This document shows positions 7,642-19,837 of a stretch of DNA of 64,000 bases, piece after piece. The stretch's first letter is position 1; each line of letters begins with the position of its first letter. The position numbers and the translations under genes were made by a program. The notes beneath the pieces are model-generated. The model searched no databases and was not told the DNA's origin. It saw only the letters and a list, made by a program, of their open reading frames with translations. Origin of the DNA: Cellulomonas sp. APG4 (GTDB lineage: Bacteria > Actinomycetota > Actinomycetes > Actinomycetales > Cellulomonadaceae); the NCBI RefSeq assembly GCF_009996735.1, contig NZ_JAACYI010000001.1:256522-320521 (forward strand), read 5' to 3'.

Positions 7642-10600
7642 TCAACGGCCCAGCCAGCCCCACAGGTGGTGCCACCACCCGAGCCACCAGCCCCACCAGC
7701 CGCCCCACCAGCCACCGCCGCCGCCGTGGCCGCCACCCGCCTGGTCGTCGACGAGCACCGCGGCCGTGCGCGCCGGCACCGTCACCGTGCCCGTCCCCTC
7801 GTCCCAGGTCGTGGACCGCACCACGTCGTCGGCGCCCTCACGCTGCACCTCGGACAGCTCGAACGCCCGGCCCGCGAGCTCGTCGAGCGTCAGCACGACC
7901 TCCTCGTCCGAGGCGTTGACCACGGCGAGCAGCCCGTCGAGCTCGCGGTCCACGTCGGGGCCCACGGTGTCGTCGACGTGCATCGCGACCACGCCCGGCA
8001 CGGCGTCGGGCCCGCTGCCCGGGAACGTGACCTTCTCGCGGATCAGCTCGGCGTCTCCGAGCCGGAAGAGCTCGGTGGACGAGCGCAGCTCGAGCAGCTC
8101 GCGCGCCGCCGTCTGCGCGGTCGCGATGTGCTCGGGCGCCGGCACCAGGGCAGGGTCCGCGAGCAGCGGCTGGTGGAACGGCCACTTGGCCTCGTTGTCC
8201 CCGGCCGGCGGCAGCCCGCGCGCGAACCCGTTCTGCTGCCCCGACCAGTCGAGCAGGTTGAACCAGTCGCCCGAGTTGTAGCTGTTCCGGTCGAGGGACT
8301 TGCTGCGCAGCATGTCCGAGCCCGCGTGCCAGAACACCGGCGTCTGCGCGAACGCCGTCGTGGCGAGCGAGACCGTGTTCATCCGCACGCGCTCGTCCAT
8401 CGGGGTGTCCTGCGGCAGCTTGAGCGTCAGCACGTCGAAGAGCGTCTCGTTGTCGTGCTTGTCGACGTACGTGACGATCTCCTCCGGGGAGTCGGCGTAG
8501 CCCGCGGGCTGGCCGTTGTAGTCGATCTCGTCACCCCGGCGCACCTCGCCGTCGGCGGTCAGGAGCTCGTAGTCGCGCAGGTTGCCGGCCATGCCCAAGC
8601 GCACCAGGTCGGTCTGGTGCCGCAGCCGCGCGAGCTGCTCGGCCTCGTCGCCGTTGACCGGGGCCCCGTTCGGGTCCGTGAAGGCACCCGAGCCGAAGCC
8701 CTGCAGGCGCGGGTCCTCGTCGAACGGCCCCCCGCCACGCACGGCGTCGCGGAGGCGGTCGCTGAAGGTGCCGATCCCGGTGCCGCCCAGGTTCCCCTGA
8801 CGCGCCTGGGTGAACAGCCTGTCGTCGGCGACCTCGCCGAAGTTCCAGCCCTCGCCGTAGAGGTAGACCTTCGAGCCGTCGACGCCGTCCTTCCTCGGCG
8901 TCAGGGCGTCGAGCGCGTCGCGCACCGCCTGCATGTTCTCGACGCTGTGGTGGCCCATGAGGTCGAACCGGAAGCCGTCGATCTTGTAGTCGCGCGCCCA
9001 GGTGACCACGGAGTCGACCATGAGCTTGCCGGCCATGGCGTGCTCGGTCGCGACGTTCTGGCAGCACGTCGAGGTCTCGACCTGCCCGACGGCGTTCAGG
9101 CGGTGGTAGTAGCCGGGCACCACACGGTCGAGCACGCTCCTCGGGTCCTGCCCGCTCGCCGCGGTGTGGTTGAACACCTGGTCGAGCACCACCTGGAGCC
9201 CGTCGTCGTGCAGCGCACCCACCATGGTCCGGAACTCGGCGACGCGTGCGCCGCCGTGCGCGTCGACCGCGTACGAGCCCTCGGGTGCGGTCCAGTGCAG
9301 CGGGTCGTAGCCCCAGTTGAAGCCGTCCTGGTCGCGGATCGGGTCGAGGCACGCCTGCTGCTCGGGCGAGTCCGGCGCGAACGAGCCGAGGTCGCACGGC
9401 GGCTCGGCCTGGGCGGACCTGTCCTCCTCGATCGTGGCGATGTCGAACGTCGGCAGCAGGTGCACCGTCGTCAGGCCGGCCTCGGCCAGCCCGCGCAGGT
9501 GCTCGCGTCCCGCCGTGCCGTCCTGGGCGAACGCGAGGTACGTCCCGCGCAGCTCGACCGGCACGGTCTCGTCGGAGATCGAGAAGTCGCGCACGTGCAG
9601 CTCGTAGATCGTCTGGTCGACGGGCTCGACCACGGGCTGCTTCGACCGCTCCCAGACGCGCGGCCGGAAGGCCTTGTCGTCGAGGTCCACGAGAACCGAG
9701 TGCGTCGAGTTGAGCGTCAGTGCGACCGACGACGGGTCCGTCACCCGGTTGACCTCGACGGCGTCCGTGGTCGGCGCGTAGACCGTGACCTCGTAGAGGT
9801 ACGCGGCACCGCGCCAGTCCGTCGTGCGCGGCTTGCCCTTGCCCTTGCCGTGCTTCGTCGTGCCCGACGGCGGCGTGGCGGTCCAGGTCCCGTCGTCGTG
9901 GCGCGTCGCCTCGACGCGCACCGGCTCGGCGTCCGTCGAGGTGCCCGCGGGCCACAGGAGCAGGTCCACGTCCTGGGCCGTCGGTGCCCACAGCGCGAGG
10001 GAGACCCCCGGGACCCCGCCGTGCCCTCGCCTGCCGGTCCACGTCGCCCCGAGCGCGCGGTCCGTGGCCTCCTCGGCGAAGAGGTCGTCGATCACGCCCG
10101 GCACCTGGACGCCCGTGATCGCCGAGGCCCCGCCCGCCGCGTCGTACTGACCCACCATGAGCTCACCCGTGAGCCACGCCTCGACGTCGGCGCGCTCGGC
10201 GTCGAGCTCGAGCGCCAGGTACCCCTCGAGCGCCGGGAACCGCGCGAGCTGTGCGTCGCTCAGCCCGTCGCCCAGGGTGAGGGGCACCTCCTCGCCGCCG
10301 ACGACGGCGTTCTCGCTCACCTCGAGCGAGGCGTCCGGCGCGTGGTGCAGGCGCCACGTGAGGTCCGCCGGGTCCACGCCGTCGGGCACGAGGGACGGCG
10401 GCCACGCGAGGGTCGACGCGTCGACCCAGTGCGCCTGCCACTGACCGACACCCGCGAGCGGCGGGTCGGCGACCTCGATGGTGAGCACGTGGGTCGCGAG
10501 GTCGTAGGCGAAGGTCACGGGCTTGCCGCCCGGCACGCTGAACGGGATGTTCGCGCCGTCGCGCACGCCGTCGACCCCGTAGTTCTCGGCCCAGCTCAGC

Positions 10601-13545
10601 CCGTGGGCGACCTTGACCTCGTAGGAGCCGGCCGGGACGGCCGAGGTGGTCCAGGTCGCGACGCCGTCGCCGTCGCCGTCGAGCAGCACGGCCGCGAGGC
10701 AGGCCGGGTCCCAGTCGCCCGCGCAACCCACCTCGCTCTGGAAGCTGCCCGGCAGGGTCAGCAGCGGACCCTGCGCGCTCGAGGTGAACGCGTGGCTCGC
10801 GCGGTCGTAGACGAACGTGACGTCGGTCGGCGCCGTGAGCGAGAACGCCACGTTCGCCCCGCCGGGCACGCCGCCCGCGCCGTAGTTCTCGTCCCACGTG
10901 CCGCCGATCGCGACCTTGTACTCCCACTCCCCCGCCGGGACGTCGGCGACGGTGCCCGCGTAGAGGCCTCCGCCCTGGTGGGCCAGCACGATCTCGGTGC
11001 AGTCGGGCGCCCAGTCCCCCGCGCAGCCCACCTCGGAGTTGAACGAGCCGGGCACGCTGACCAGCACCTCCTCGGGCTCGGGGCCCGGGTCCACGGGCTC
11101 GGCGCCGTCGACCGCGAGGCCGACCGAGGCGTAGGTCGACGCGGCCGCGCGCGCGCCGTCGGCGGTGGTCGTGACGGCGCGGTACTCGACGAGCGTGCCC
11201 GGCGCGAGGTCGCTCGTGTCGTGGAAGACGCGCGGCGAGGTGTCCTCGGCCGTGCCGAGGGCGGTCCACGCGTCGTCCCCGATGACGCGCCACGCGAACG
11301 AGGTCTCCGCCCACAGGTCGTCGACCACGTCGGCGGTCACCGGCTGGAGCGCCTGCGCCTTCGCGCCGGGCGCCGGTGCCGTGAGCGTGAGCTCGGGGGC
11401 ACCCGCGGCGACCTGGGCGTCGGCCACGAGGACGACGGCCGAGAGCGGCGGCACGGTGAGCTCGACGACGCCGTCGGCCCCGGCCGTGACGGCCGCGTGG
11501 TCGCCGTGCAGCGAGGTGAAGGACGCGCCAGGGGTGAGCGTGTCGACCGTCACGGTTGCGGCCGACGTCGCGTTGTTGAGCGCGACCAGGTGCTCGACCT
11601 TCTCGTCGCGGTGCACGCGCGAGAACGCGTAGACCGAGTCGGCACCGTCGACGGGACGCTCGACCTGGGCGCCCGTGTCGAGCGCCGGGTGGGCGTCGCG
11701 CAGCCCCGCGAGCGCCGCGATGTGCGCGTACAGGGGTGCGTCCGTCGCGTACCTGTCGGTGCTGCCCGCGGTCTCGCCCGTGAGCAGCGGCTGGTCGACG
11801 TACTCGGCGACCTCGGACGCGAAGAGCGACTGCCGGGCGTCCTTGTCGCCGCCCGTGCCCGCGAAGCCCTGCTCGTCGCCGTAGTAGACGACCGGCTGGC
11901 CGCGCGTGAGGTACATGAGCGAGTGCGCGAGCTGCGAGCGCTCGAGCCCGTCGCCGCGCGGGGCGACGAAGTGACCGATGCGGCCCATGTCGTGGTTGCC
12001 GAGGAACGTCGGCAGGGCGGACGCGCTCGTCGTCGGGGTCGTGTAGTGGTCGTCGGCCGCGAACAGGTCGCGCAGCGCGTCGGGCGAGAAGCCCTGCGCG
12101 AACGACGACGCCTTGGCCTGGAAGAGGAAGTCGAGCACCGAGCTCATGTCGGTGTCGCGGACGTAGGGCGCGAGCTTGGTCGCGTCGGCGTCGAACACCT
12201 CGCCGAACATGAAGAACTCGTCCTTGCCCTGTGCGTGGGCGTAGTCGAGCACCTCGGTGGCCCACTGCTCCCAGAACTCGATGTTGACGTGCTTGGCCGT
12301 GTCGATGCGGAAGCCGTCGATGCCGAGGTCCACCCAGTCCTGGTAGACGTCGACGAACCCGTCGACGACGGTCGGGTGCTCGGTCATCAGGTCGTCGAGA
12401 CCGACGAAGTCGCCGTAGGTGACGGACTCCCCCGTCCACGTGCTGTCGCCGCGGTTGTGGTAGAGCGTCACGTCGTTGAGCCAGGCGGGCACCTTGACGT
12501 CGGCGTCCTCGGGCGCGACCACGGGCGTGTAGGGGAACGAGGTCGCGGGGTCGAGCTCGGGGAAGTCGCCGGTCCCGGCGTACTCGGCCGGGTCGAACGG
12601 GTCACCCGCGGCCGTCCGGTACGGCTCGTCCGACTGCTCGACGTAGGAGTACTCACCCTCGGCGTAGTCGATCACGTCGGCCGTGTGGTTGGTGATGATG
12701 TCGAAGTAGACCTTGATGCCGCGCGCGTGCGCCTGGTCGATCAGCTCCTCGAGCTCGGCGTTGGTGCCCAGGTGCGGGTCGATCTGCGTGAAGTCGGTGA
12801 TCCAGTAGCCGTGGTAGCCGGCCGAGGCGTCCGCACCCGTGCCCTGGACGGGCCGGTTCTTGAACGACGGCGTGAGCCAGATCGCCGTGGTCCCGAGCCC
12901 CTCGACGTAGTCGAGCCGCTCGATCAGGCCCGCGAGGTCGCCGCCGTGGTAGAAGCCCTTGTCCGCCGGGTCGAAGCCGTGGGCCAGCCGGTCGCCCGGG
13001 ATCCCGGCGGTGTCGTTGTCCGGGTCGCCGTTGGCGAACCGGTCGGTCATCACGAAGTAGAAGCTCTCGTCCGAGCCCGGCTGCCGCGCGGGCGCGGCCA
13101 CCAGGGCGGCGTCGTCGTCGCTGTACGCCCCGCCCAGGTGCACCGGCACGACCGCGGTGCGGTGGGTCGCGTCGTCGTAGGTGAACCGCAGCGTCGTGGG
13201 GCCGGCCAGGTGCAGGGGCGCGTTGTCCACGCCGCCCTCGGCCCCGTAGGACTCGTCCCACGCGTCGTCGAGCGCGACCTTGTACTCCCACGTCCCGGCG
13301 GGAACCTCGAGCTCGGCGCTGAAGAGGCCCTCCCCGAGCGGGGTGAGCTCGGTCGTGGCGCAGTCGGGCTGCCAGTCACCGGGGCAACCGAGCTCGGACT
13401 GCAGGTCCCCGACCAGCGCGACGCTCGTCGCGGCCGCCTGGGCAGGTGCCGCGGCCGGCGGCAGGACGGTCAGCGCGCCGCCCAGGGCGACGGCCAGTCC
13501 GGTCAGCAGGGCGGTGGCCGCACGCGGCCGGGTCGACGACGGCAT
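7642..13545 (-). CDS. Secreted amylopullulanase: two GH13 domains and three X25-like modules
   Basis: 1967 residues. Predicted to cleave alpha-1,4 and alpha-1,6 bonds of starch or pullulan outside the cell. Order: signal peptide (1 to about 38); X25-like module (45-140, SELGCPGDWQPDC); GH13 alpha-amylase with DIITNH (282-287), GFRID (Asp415), GEVF (Glu449) and GNHD (to Asp519); a beta-sandwich region; two further X25-like modules (about 830-925 and 930-1025, each with SEVGCAGDW); a pullulanase N-terminal domain; a type-I-pullulanase-like GH13 with FNWGYDP (1409-1415), LDQVFNH, GFRFD (Asp1528), GEGW (Glu1565) and DKHDN (1695-1699); and a unique Gly/Trp tail (1937-1967). The start at 13545 follows AAGGGAG at good spacing. 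A terminator and the ROK-importer operon lie downstream. Confidence 0.93.
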   Translation of the reverse strand: MPSSTRPRAATALLTGLAVALGGALTVLPPAAAPAQAAATSVALVGDLQSELGCPGDWQPDCATTELTPLGEGLFSAELEVPAGTWEYKVALDDAWDESYGAEGGVDNAPLHLAGPTTLRFTYDDATHRTAVVPVHLGGAYSDDDAALVAAPARQPGSDESFYFVMTDRFANGDPDNDTAGIPGDRLAHGFDPADKGFYHGGDLAGLIERLDYVEGLGTTAIWLTPSFKNRPVQGTGADASAGYHGYWITDFTQIDPHLGTNAELEELIDQAHARGIKVYFDIITNHTADVIDYAEGEYSYVEQSDEPYRTAAGDPFDPAEYAGTGDFPELDPATSFPYTPVVAPEDADVKVPAWLNDVTLYHNRGDSTWTGESVTYGDFVGLDDLMTEHPTVVDGFVDVYQDWVDLGIDGFRIDTAKHVNIEFWEQWATEVLDYAHAQGKDEFFMFGEVFDADATKLAPYVRDTDMSSVLDFLFQAKASSFAQGFSPDALRDLFAADDHYTTPTTSASALPTFLGNHDMGRIGHFVAPRGDGLERSQLAHSLMYLTRGQPVVYYGDEQGFAGTGGDKDARQSLFASEVAEYVDQPLLTGETAGSTDRYATDAPLYAHIAALAGLRDAHPALDTGAQVERPVDGADSVYAFSRVHRDEKVEHLVALNNATSAATVTVDTLTPGASFTSLHGDHAAVTAGADGVVELTVPPLSAVVLVADAQVAAGAPELTLTAPAPGAKAQALQPVTADVVDDLWAETSFAWRVIGDDAWTALGTAEDTSPRVFHDTSDLAPGTLVEYRAVTTTADGARAAASTYASVGLAVDGAEPVDPGPEPEEVLVSVPGSFNSEVGCAGDWAPDCTEIVLAHQGGGLYAGTVADVPAGEWEYKVAIGGTWDENYGAGGVPGGANVAFSLTAPTDVTFVYDRASHAFTSSAQGPLLTLPGSFQSEVGCAGDWDPACLAAVLLDGDGDGVATWTTSAVPAGSYEVKVAHGLSWAENYGVDGVRDGANIPFSVPGGKPVTFAYDLATHVLTIEVADPPLAGVGQWQAHWVDASTLAWPPSLVPDGVDPADLTWRLHHAPDASLEVSENAVVGGEEVPLTLGDGLSDAQLARFPALEGYLALELDAERADVEAWLTGELMVGQYDAAGGASAITGVQVPGVIDDLFAEEATDRALGATWTGRRGHGGVPGVSLALWAPTAQDVDLLLWPAGTSTDAEPVRVEATRHDDGTWTATPPSGTTKHGKGKGKPRTTDWRGAAYLYEVTVYAPTTDAVEVNRVTDPSSVALTLNSTHSVLVDLDDKAFRPRVWERSKQPVVEPVDQTIYELHVRDFSISDETVPVELRGTYLAFAQDGTAGREHLRGLAEAGLTTVHLLPTFDIATIEEDRSAQAEPPCDLGSFAPDSPEQQACLDPIRDQDGFNWGYDPLHWTAPEGSYAVDAHGGARVAEFRTMVGALHDDGLQVVLDQVFNHTAASGQDPRSVLDRVVPGYYHRLNAVGQVETSTCCQNVATEHAMAGKLMVDSVVTWARDYKIDGFRFDLMGHHSVENMQAVRDALDALTPRKDGVDGSKVYLYGEGWNFGEVADDRLFTQARQGNLGGTGIGTFSDRLRDAVRGGGPFDEDPRLQGFGSGAFTDPNGAPVNGDEAEQLARLRHQTDLVRLGMAGNLRDYELLTADGEVRRGDEIDYNGQPAGYADSPEEIVTYVDKHDNETLFDVLTLKLPQDTPMDERVRMNTVSLATTAFAQTPVFWHAGSDMLRSKSLDRNSYNSGDWFNLLDWSGQQNGFARGLPPAGDNEAKWPFHQPLLADPALVPAPEHIATAQTAARELLELRSSTELFRLGDAELIREKVTFPGSGPDAVPGVVAMHVDDTVGPDVDRELDGLLAVVNASDEEVVLTLDELAGRAFELSEVQREGADDVVRSTTWDEGTGTVTVPARTAAVLVDDQAGGGHGGGGGWWGGWWGWWLGWWHHLWGWLGR

Positions 13546-13567
13546 CGGGACTCCCTTGTCCACAGAC

Positions 13568-13581
13568 TTCACCCGGGTGAA
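13568..13581. promoter_or_regulatory. Palindromic operator candidate upstream of amylopullulanase
   Basis: TTCACCCGGGTGAA is a perfect 14-bp palindrome with a central CG, 22 bp upstream of the start codon and just downstream of the predicted transcription start. This form resembles LacI-family operators. It is well placed to block initiation or early elongation. The regulator is not in the window. Confidence 0.5.
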
Positions 13582-13597
13582 AGCGGGTTCGGCGCCG

Positions 13598-13627
13598 ACT
13601 GTAACGAGGTGCAGCAACTTTCAGCAA
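13598..13627 (-). promoter_or_regulatory. Promoter of amylopullulanase with direct repeat over the -35
   Basis: On the minus strand, TTGCTG (13627-13622) and TACAGT (13603-13598) are separated by 18 bp and form a plausible -35/-10 pair. The -35 hexamer is one copy of a direct repeat: CAGCAA occurs on the plus strand at 13612-13617 and 13622-13627, a 10-bp period. That suggests a regulator binding one face of the helix. Confidence 0.5.
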
Positions 13628-13754
13628 GCCCCGACGTGATGCAGGTCACGCACGGGACGGACGGTGCCGCACCCGTGGGCGCGCTTGCGCGACGCGCCGG
13701 GTGCTTCCCGTCACGTCCGCTCACCGGCACCCCGCACCGGCCGATGAGAGGACC

Positions 13755-14819
13755 ATGGAGCCCTGGGTGCACGCCGACGGCGAGGCGCGCGTCGCCGCGC
13801 GCACCGCAGCGGGTCTGGTGCTCGCGGGCGCGCTCGCCCTGGCGAGCGGCCAGGCCGCGCTCGCGATGGGCTCCGGCGCCCAGGCCGCGACGCTGGGCAT
13901 CGCCCTCGGGCTCGCGACCCTGGCCGGGGTGCTCTGGTTCACCCACGACAGGCTCCCCCACGGCGTGCTCGTCGCCACCGCTCTCGCCATGGTCGCGACC
14001 GTGCTCGGCACGGACCTGCTGACGCAGGACGCCGGCGGAGGCGCACAGGTCGCCCTGCTGCTCCCGACAGTCTACGCCGCGGCGTTCCTGCGCCCGTGGG
14101 CCGCGTGGCTCACGACCGGCGCGGCCGTGGTGGCCGAGCTCGCGCTCACCCTCACGCTGCTCCCCACGGACCAGGCCGTCACGGACTCGAGCCTCGTCGT
14201 GGTCGCCCTCGTCGCGGTCACGGCCGTGCTGTCCACCGCCGGACGGCGGCAGCGTGCGCTCGTCGGCCGGCTGCGGACGCTCGCCTCCCTCGACAGCGTG
14301 ACCGGGGTCGCGACGCGGCGCGTCTTCGAGGAGCGGCTGGCGGCCGCGCTCATGCCCGGGGCGCCCCGCGTCGGCGACGCGCACCCCGCCGTTCGCGGGC
14401 GTCCGGGCGTCGGCATCCTGGTCATGGACGTCGACAGGTTCAAGGCGGTCAACGACGCGCACGGGCACCCCGGCGGGGACGCCGCGCTCGTCCACGTGGC
14501 CCGCCTGCTGCGCTCCGGCGTCCGCTCGAGCGACACGGTCGCGCGCCTGGGCGGTGACGAGCTCGCCGTGCTGATGCCGGTCGCGCGGATCGAGGACCTC
14601 GAGGCCCGCGCGGAGGCCCTGCGCAGCGCCGTCGCGGCCACCCCCCTGCACTGGGAGGGCGACGAGGTCGCGCTCACGGTGTCGGTGGGCGTCGCGCACG
14701 CCGACGCCTGCACGATCGACCTCGGCCGCACCGGCCCGGGCCACCTCTACGCCGCCGCCGACGCCGCGCTCTACCGCGCCAAGCGTGAGGGACGCGACCG
14801 GGTCGTCGTCGCCGGCTGA
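13755..14819 (+). CDS. Membrane-anchored GGDEF diguanylate cyclase
   Basis: 354 residues. About six N-terminal membrane segments (residues about 15-160) lead into a GGDEF domain. Visible features are VMDVDRFKAVNDAHGHPGGD (metal and substrate residues), the active motif GGDEL and an inhibitory RxxD site (RSSD) five residues before it. Predicted to make c-di-GMP from two GTP, with product inhibition possible. The sensory part is a plain transmembrane bundle with no recognised ligand domain. The ATG at 13755 is preceded by GAGAGGA, which favours it over an in-frame start 18 codons upstream. Divergent from the amylopullulanase gene. Confidence 0.9.
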   Translation: MEPWVHADGEARVAARTAAGLVLAGALALASGQAALAMGSGAQAATLGIALGLATLAGVLWFTHDRLPHGVLVATALAMVATVLGTDLLTQDAGGGAQVALLLPTVYAAAFLRPWAAWLTTGAAVVAELALTLTLLPTDQAVTDSSLVVVALVAVTAVLSTAGRRQRALVGRLRTLASLDSVTGVATRRVFEERLAAALMPGAPRVGDAHPAVRGRPGVGILVMDVDRFKAVNDAHGHPGGDAALVHVARLLRSGVRSSDTVARLGGDELAVLMPVARIEDLEARAEALRSAVAATPLHWEGDEVALTVSVGVAHADACTIDLGRTGPGHLYAAADAALYRAKREGRDRVVVAG

Positions 14820-14874
14820 GCGCGACCGCCCACGACTTGTCGACGGGTCGCGGCGTCAAAAGTTGCGCGATTGA

Positions 14875-16188
<1,314 letters not shown>

Positions 16189-16254
16189 CGCCGCGTCCTA
16201 GCACGGCGTCCTAGCACCGCGCCCGCGGGCCGAGCGCCCGCAGAGGGCGCCACG

Positions 16255-16296
16255 GACGACGGCGGCGTCGCACCTCACACGTGCGGCGCCGTCGTC
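16255..16296. terminator. Imperfect hairpin between xylanase and DUF167 gene
   Basis: GACGACGGCGGCGTCGCAC (16255-16273) pairs imperfectly with GTGCGGCGCCGTCGTC (16281-16296). It lies between two convergent stop codons and may serve both. Confidence 0.55.
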
Positions 16297-16313
16297 GCGC
16301 GGGCACGCCGGGC

Positions 16314-16580
16314 TCAGGAGCCCCGCAGCTCGCGTACGCGCACGGCGGCCACGTCGTCGGGCAGGTCCACCTCGACCACCTTGTCGCGGCTCGTCGCCCC
16401 CGCCACCAGCTCGACGTGCCGACGGCGCACCCCGAACGCGTCGGCGACGGCGCGCAGCGCGGCCTCGGTCGCGGCGCCGTCCACGGCGCGTGCGGCGACC
16501 GCGACGACGAGCCGCTCGCCGTACGCCCCGCCGACCGCCGTCCGCGAGGCACCTGGTCGCACCCGGATCGCCACACGCAT
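16314..16580 (-). CDS. DUF167 (YggU-like) family protein
   Basis: 88 residues, the usual size for DUF167. The family pattern is clear: MRVAIRVRPGASRTAVGG at the start (V-x-P-x-A/S-x-x-x-x-V-x-G), then ARAVDGAATEAALRAVADAFGV and a closing SRDKVVEVD. Proteins of this family fold as a compact alpha/beta unit; their function is not established. The ATG at 16580 gives the standard N-terminus, although no strong RBS is seen. Confidence 0.85.
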   Translation of the reverse strand: MRVAIRVRPGASRTAVGGAYGERLVVAVAARAVDGAATEAALRAVADAFGVRRRHVELVAGATSRDKVVEVDLPDDVAAVRVRELRGS

Positions 16581-16856
16581 GTGCCGAGCATCCCAGTCCA
16601 CGCCACCACTCGTGCGCCACGTCCGGCCCCGCCACGCCCGGGCCCGCCCCGCCCGGCTGATCCGTCCCACCCGCCCCGTCCCCCATCCGGCCCCGCCCCG
16701 TCGCGCGGCTCGCCGTCGTCCGCTCCGCCGGCAACGGGGAAGGTTCGTCGCGGGTGGCGGCACGGAACCTCCCCGTTCGTGGCCGACAGGGCTGCGCGGG
16801 GCCGCATGCGCTCGGCACCGCTTGCCGGTGGGACGGGCGACGGCGATCGTGGACGC

Positions 16857-17210
16857 ATGGGTGAGGTCACTGAGCTGGAGCGGGCGGGTTGGCAGGCGCT
16901 GAGCACGGACGGCGCGGCCGCGCACGCGTTCTACGACGGCCTGCTGGACGACGACGTCACGATGCTCCTGCCGGGCGGGCTGGTCCTCACCGACCGCTCG
17001 GAGGCACTCCGGGCGATGAGCGGTGCGCCGTGGGACGAGCACGCGCTCGCCGACCTGCGTGAGGTGCACCCGACGCCGGACACCGCGCTCGTCACGTACG
17101 CGGTCACGGCGCGCCGCGGGGACAGCCCGTACGCGGCGCTCGTCAGCAGCCTGTACGTCCGGCGCACCGACGGATGGCGGCTGACCTTCCACCAGCAGAC
17201 CCCCCGCTGA
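16857..17210 (+). CDS. DUF4440 / SnoaL-like (NTF2-fold) protein
   Basis: 117 residues. The pattern [34 protein letters not shown], then [10 protein letters not shown] and a terminal [10 protein letters not shown], is typical of DUF4440/SnoaL-like proteins with the NTF2 cone fold. Members range from polyketide cyclases to stress proteins, so no substrate is inferred. It stands alone: a 276-bp GC-rich gap with no recognisable feature separates it from the divergent DUF167 gene, and a strong terminator follows. Confidence 0.8.
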   Translation: MGEVTELERAGWQALSTDGAAAHAFYDGLLDDDVTMLLPGGLVLTDRSEALRAMSGAPWDEHALADLREVHPTPDTALVTYAVTARRGDSPYAALVSSLYVRRTDGWRLTFHQQTPR

Positions 17211-17228
17211 GGAGCACTCCGGGAACGA

Positions 17229-17263
17229 CGACGGCGCCGCACCGGGGAGGTGCGGCGCCGTCG
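17229..17263. terminator. Bidirectional hairpin between DUF4440 gene and mdh
   Basis: Perfect 15-bp stem (17229-17243 with 17249-17263) and 5-nt loop between convergent stop codons; also terminates the icd-mdh transcript. Confidence 0.9.
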
Positions 17264-17273
17264 GGCGTGCGGG

Positions 17274-19498
<2,225 letters not shown>

Positions 19499-19670
19499 GC
19501 GGGACTCCTGTTGCTTGTCGGACTTCTGGTCGGACTGCGTGCGGACGGCGTGCCTGCCGTGCGGCGGGAACGCGTCGTGCCACGCGCCCGGCGGGCCGCG
19601 GTCGACGACGACGTCGGCCCTGGGCCAGGTGCCGGCGCGAGACGGGCGCTCGGGCCCGTGCTGCGCGGCC

Positions 19671-19694
19671 AGATTACTCGACATCGAGAGACCT
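19671..19694 (-). promoter_or_regulatory. icd-mdh promoter with operator-like element shared with sucC
   Basis: On the minus strand the near-palindrome CTCGATGTCGAG (19688-19677) sits directly upstream of a -10 hexamer TAATCT (19676-19671). AGGTCTCTCGATGT (19694-19681) recurs exactly before sucC. The rest of the 339-bp icd/aquaporin intergenic region shows only the RBS of each gene. Confidence 0.6.
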
Positions 19695-19837
19695 GGCCGA
19701 ACCCTGCCGCCTGCCCATCCTCGCACCGGGGGCCCGCGTGCACCCGGTCACGCGTCCGTCACCCGATCCCCGGCGGACGCCCGCGCCCCGGTGGGAGGAT
19801 GCGACCGCCGACGCCGCACCCACCGAGAGGGACCTCG

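Noticed and set aside
5974-14022. Plus-strand open frame of about 2680 codons opposite the ROK and amylopullulanase genes
   Set aside because: Its translation is low-complexity Arg/Ala/Val/His-rich text with no domain. At this G+C content stop codons are rare on the antisense strand, and the minus strand carries clear catalytic motifs over the same bases.
16581-16856. GC-rich gap with possible extra gene upstream of the DUF4440 gene
   Set aside because: Frames here are Pro/Arg-rich and lack an RBS or homology-like pattern; the true starts of both flanking genes are well inside their own frames.
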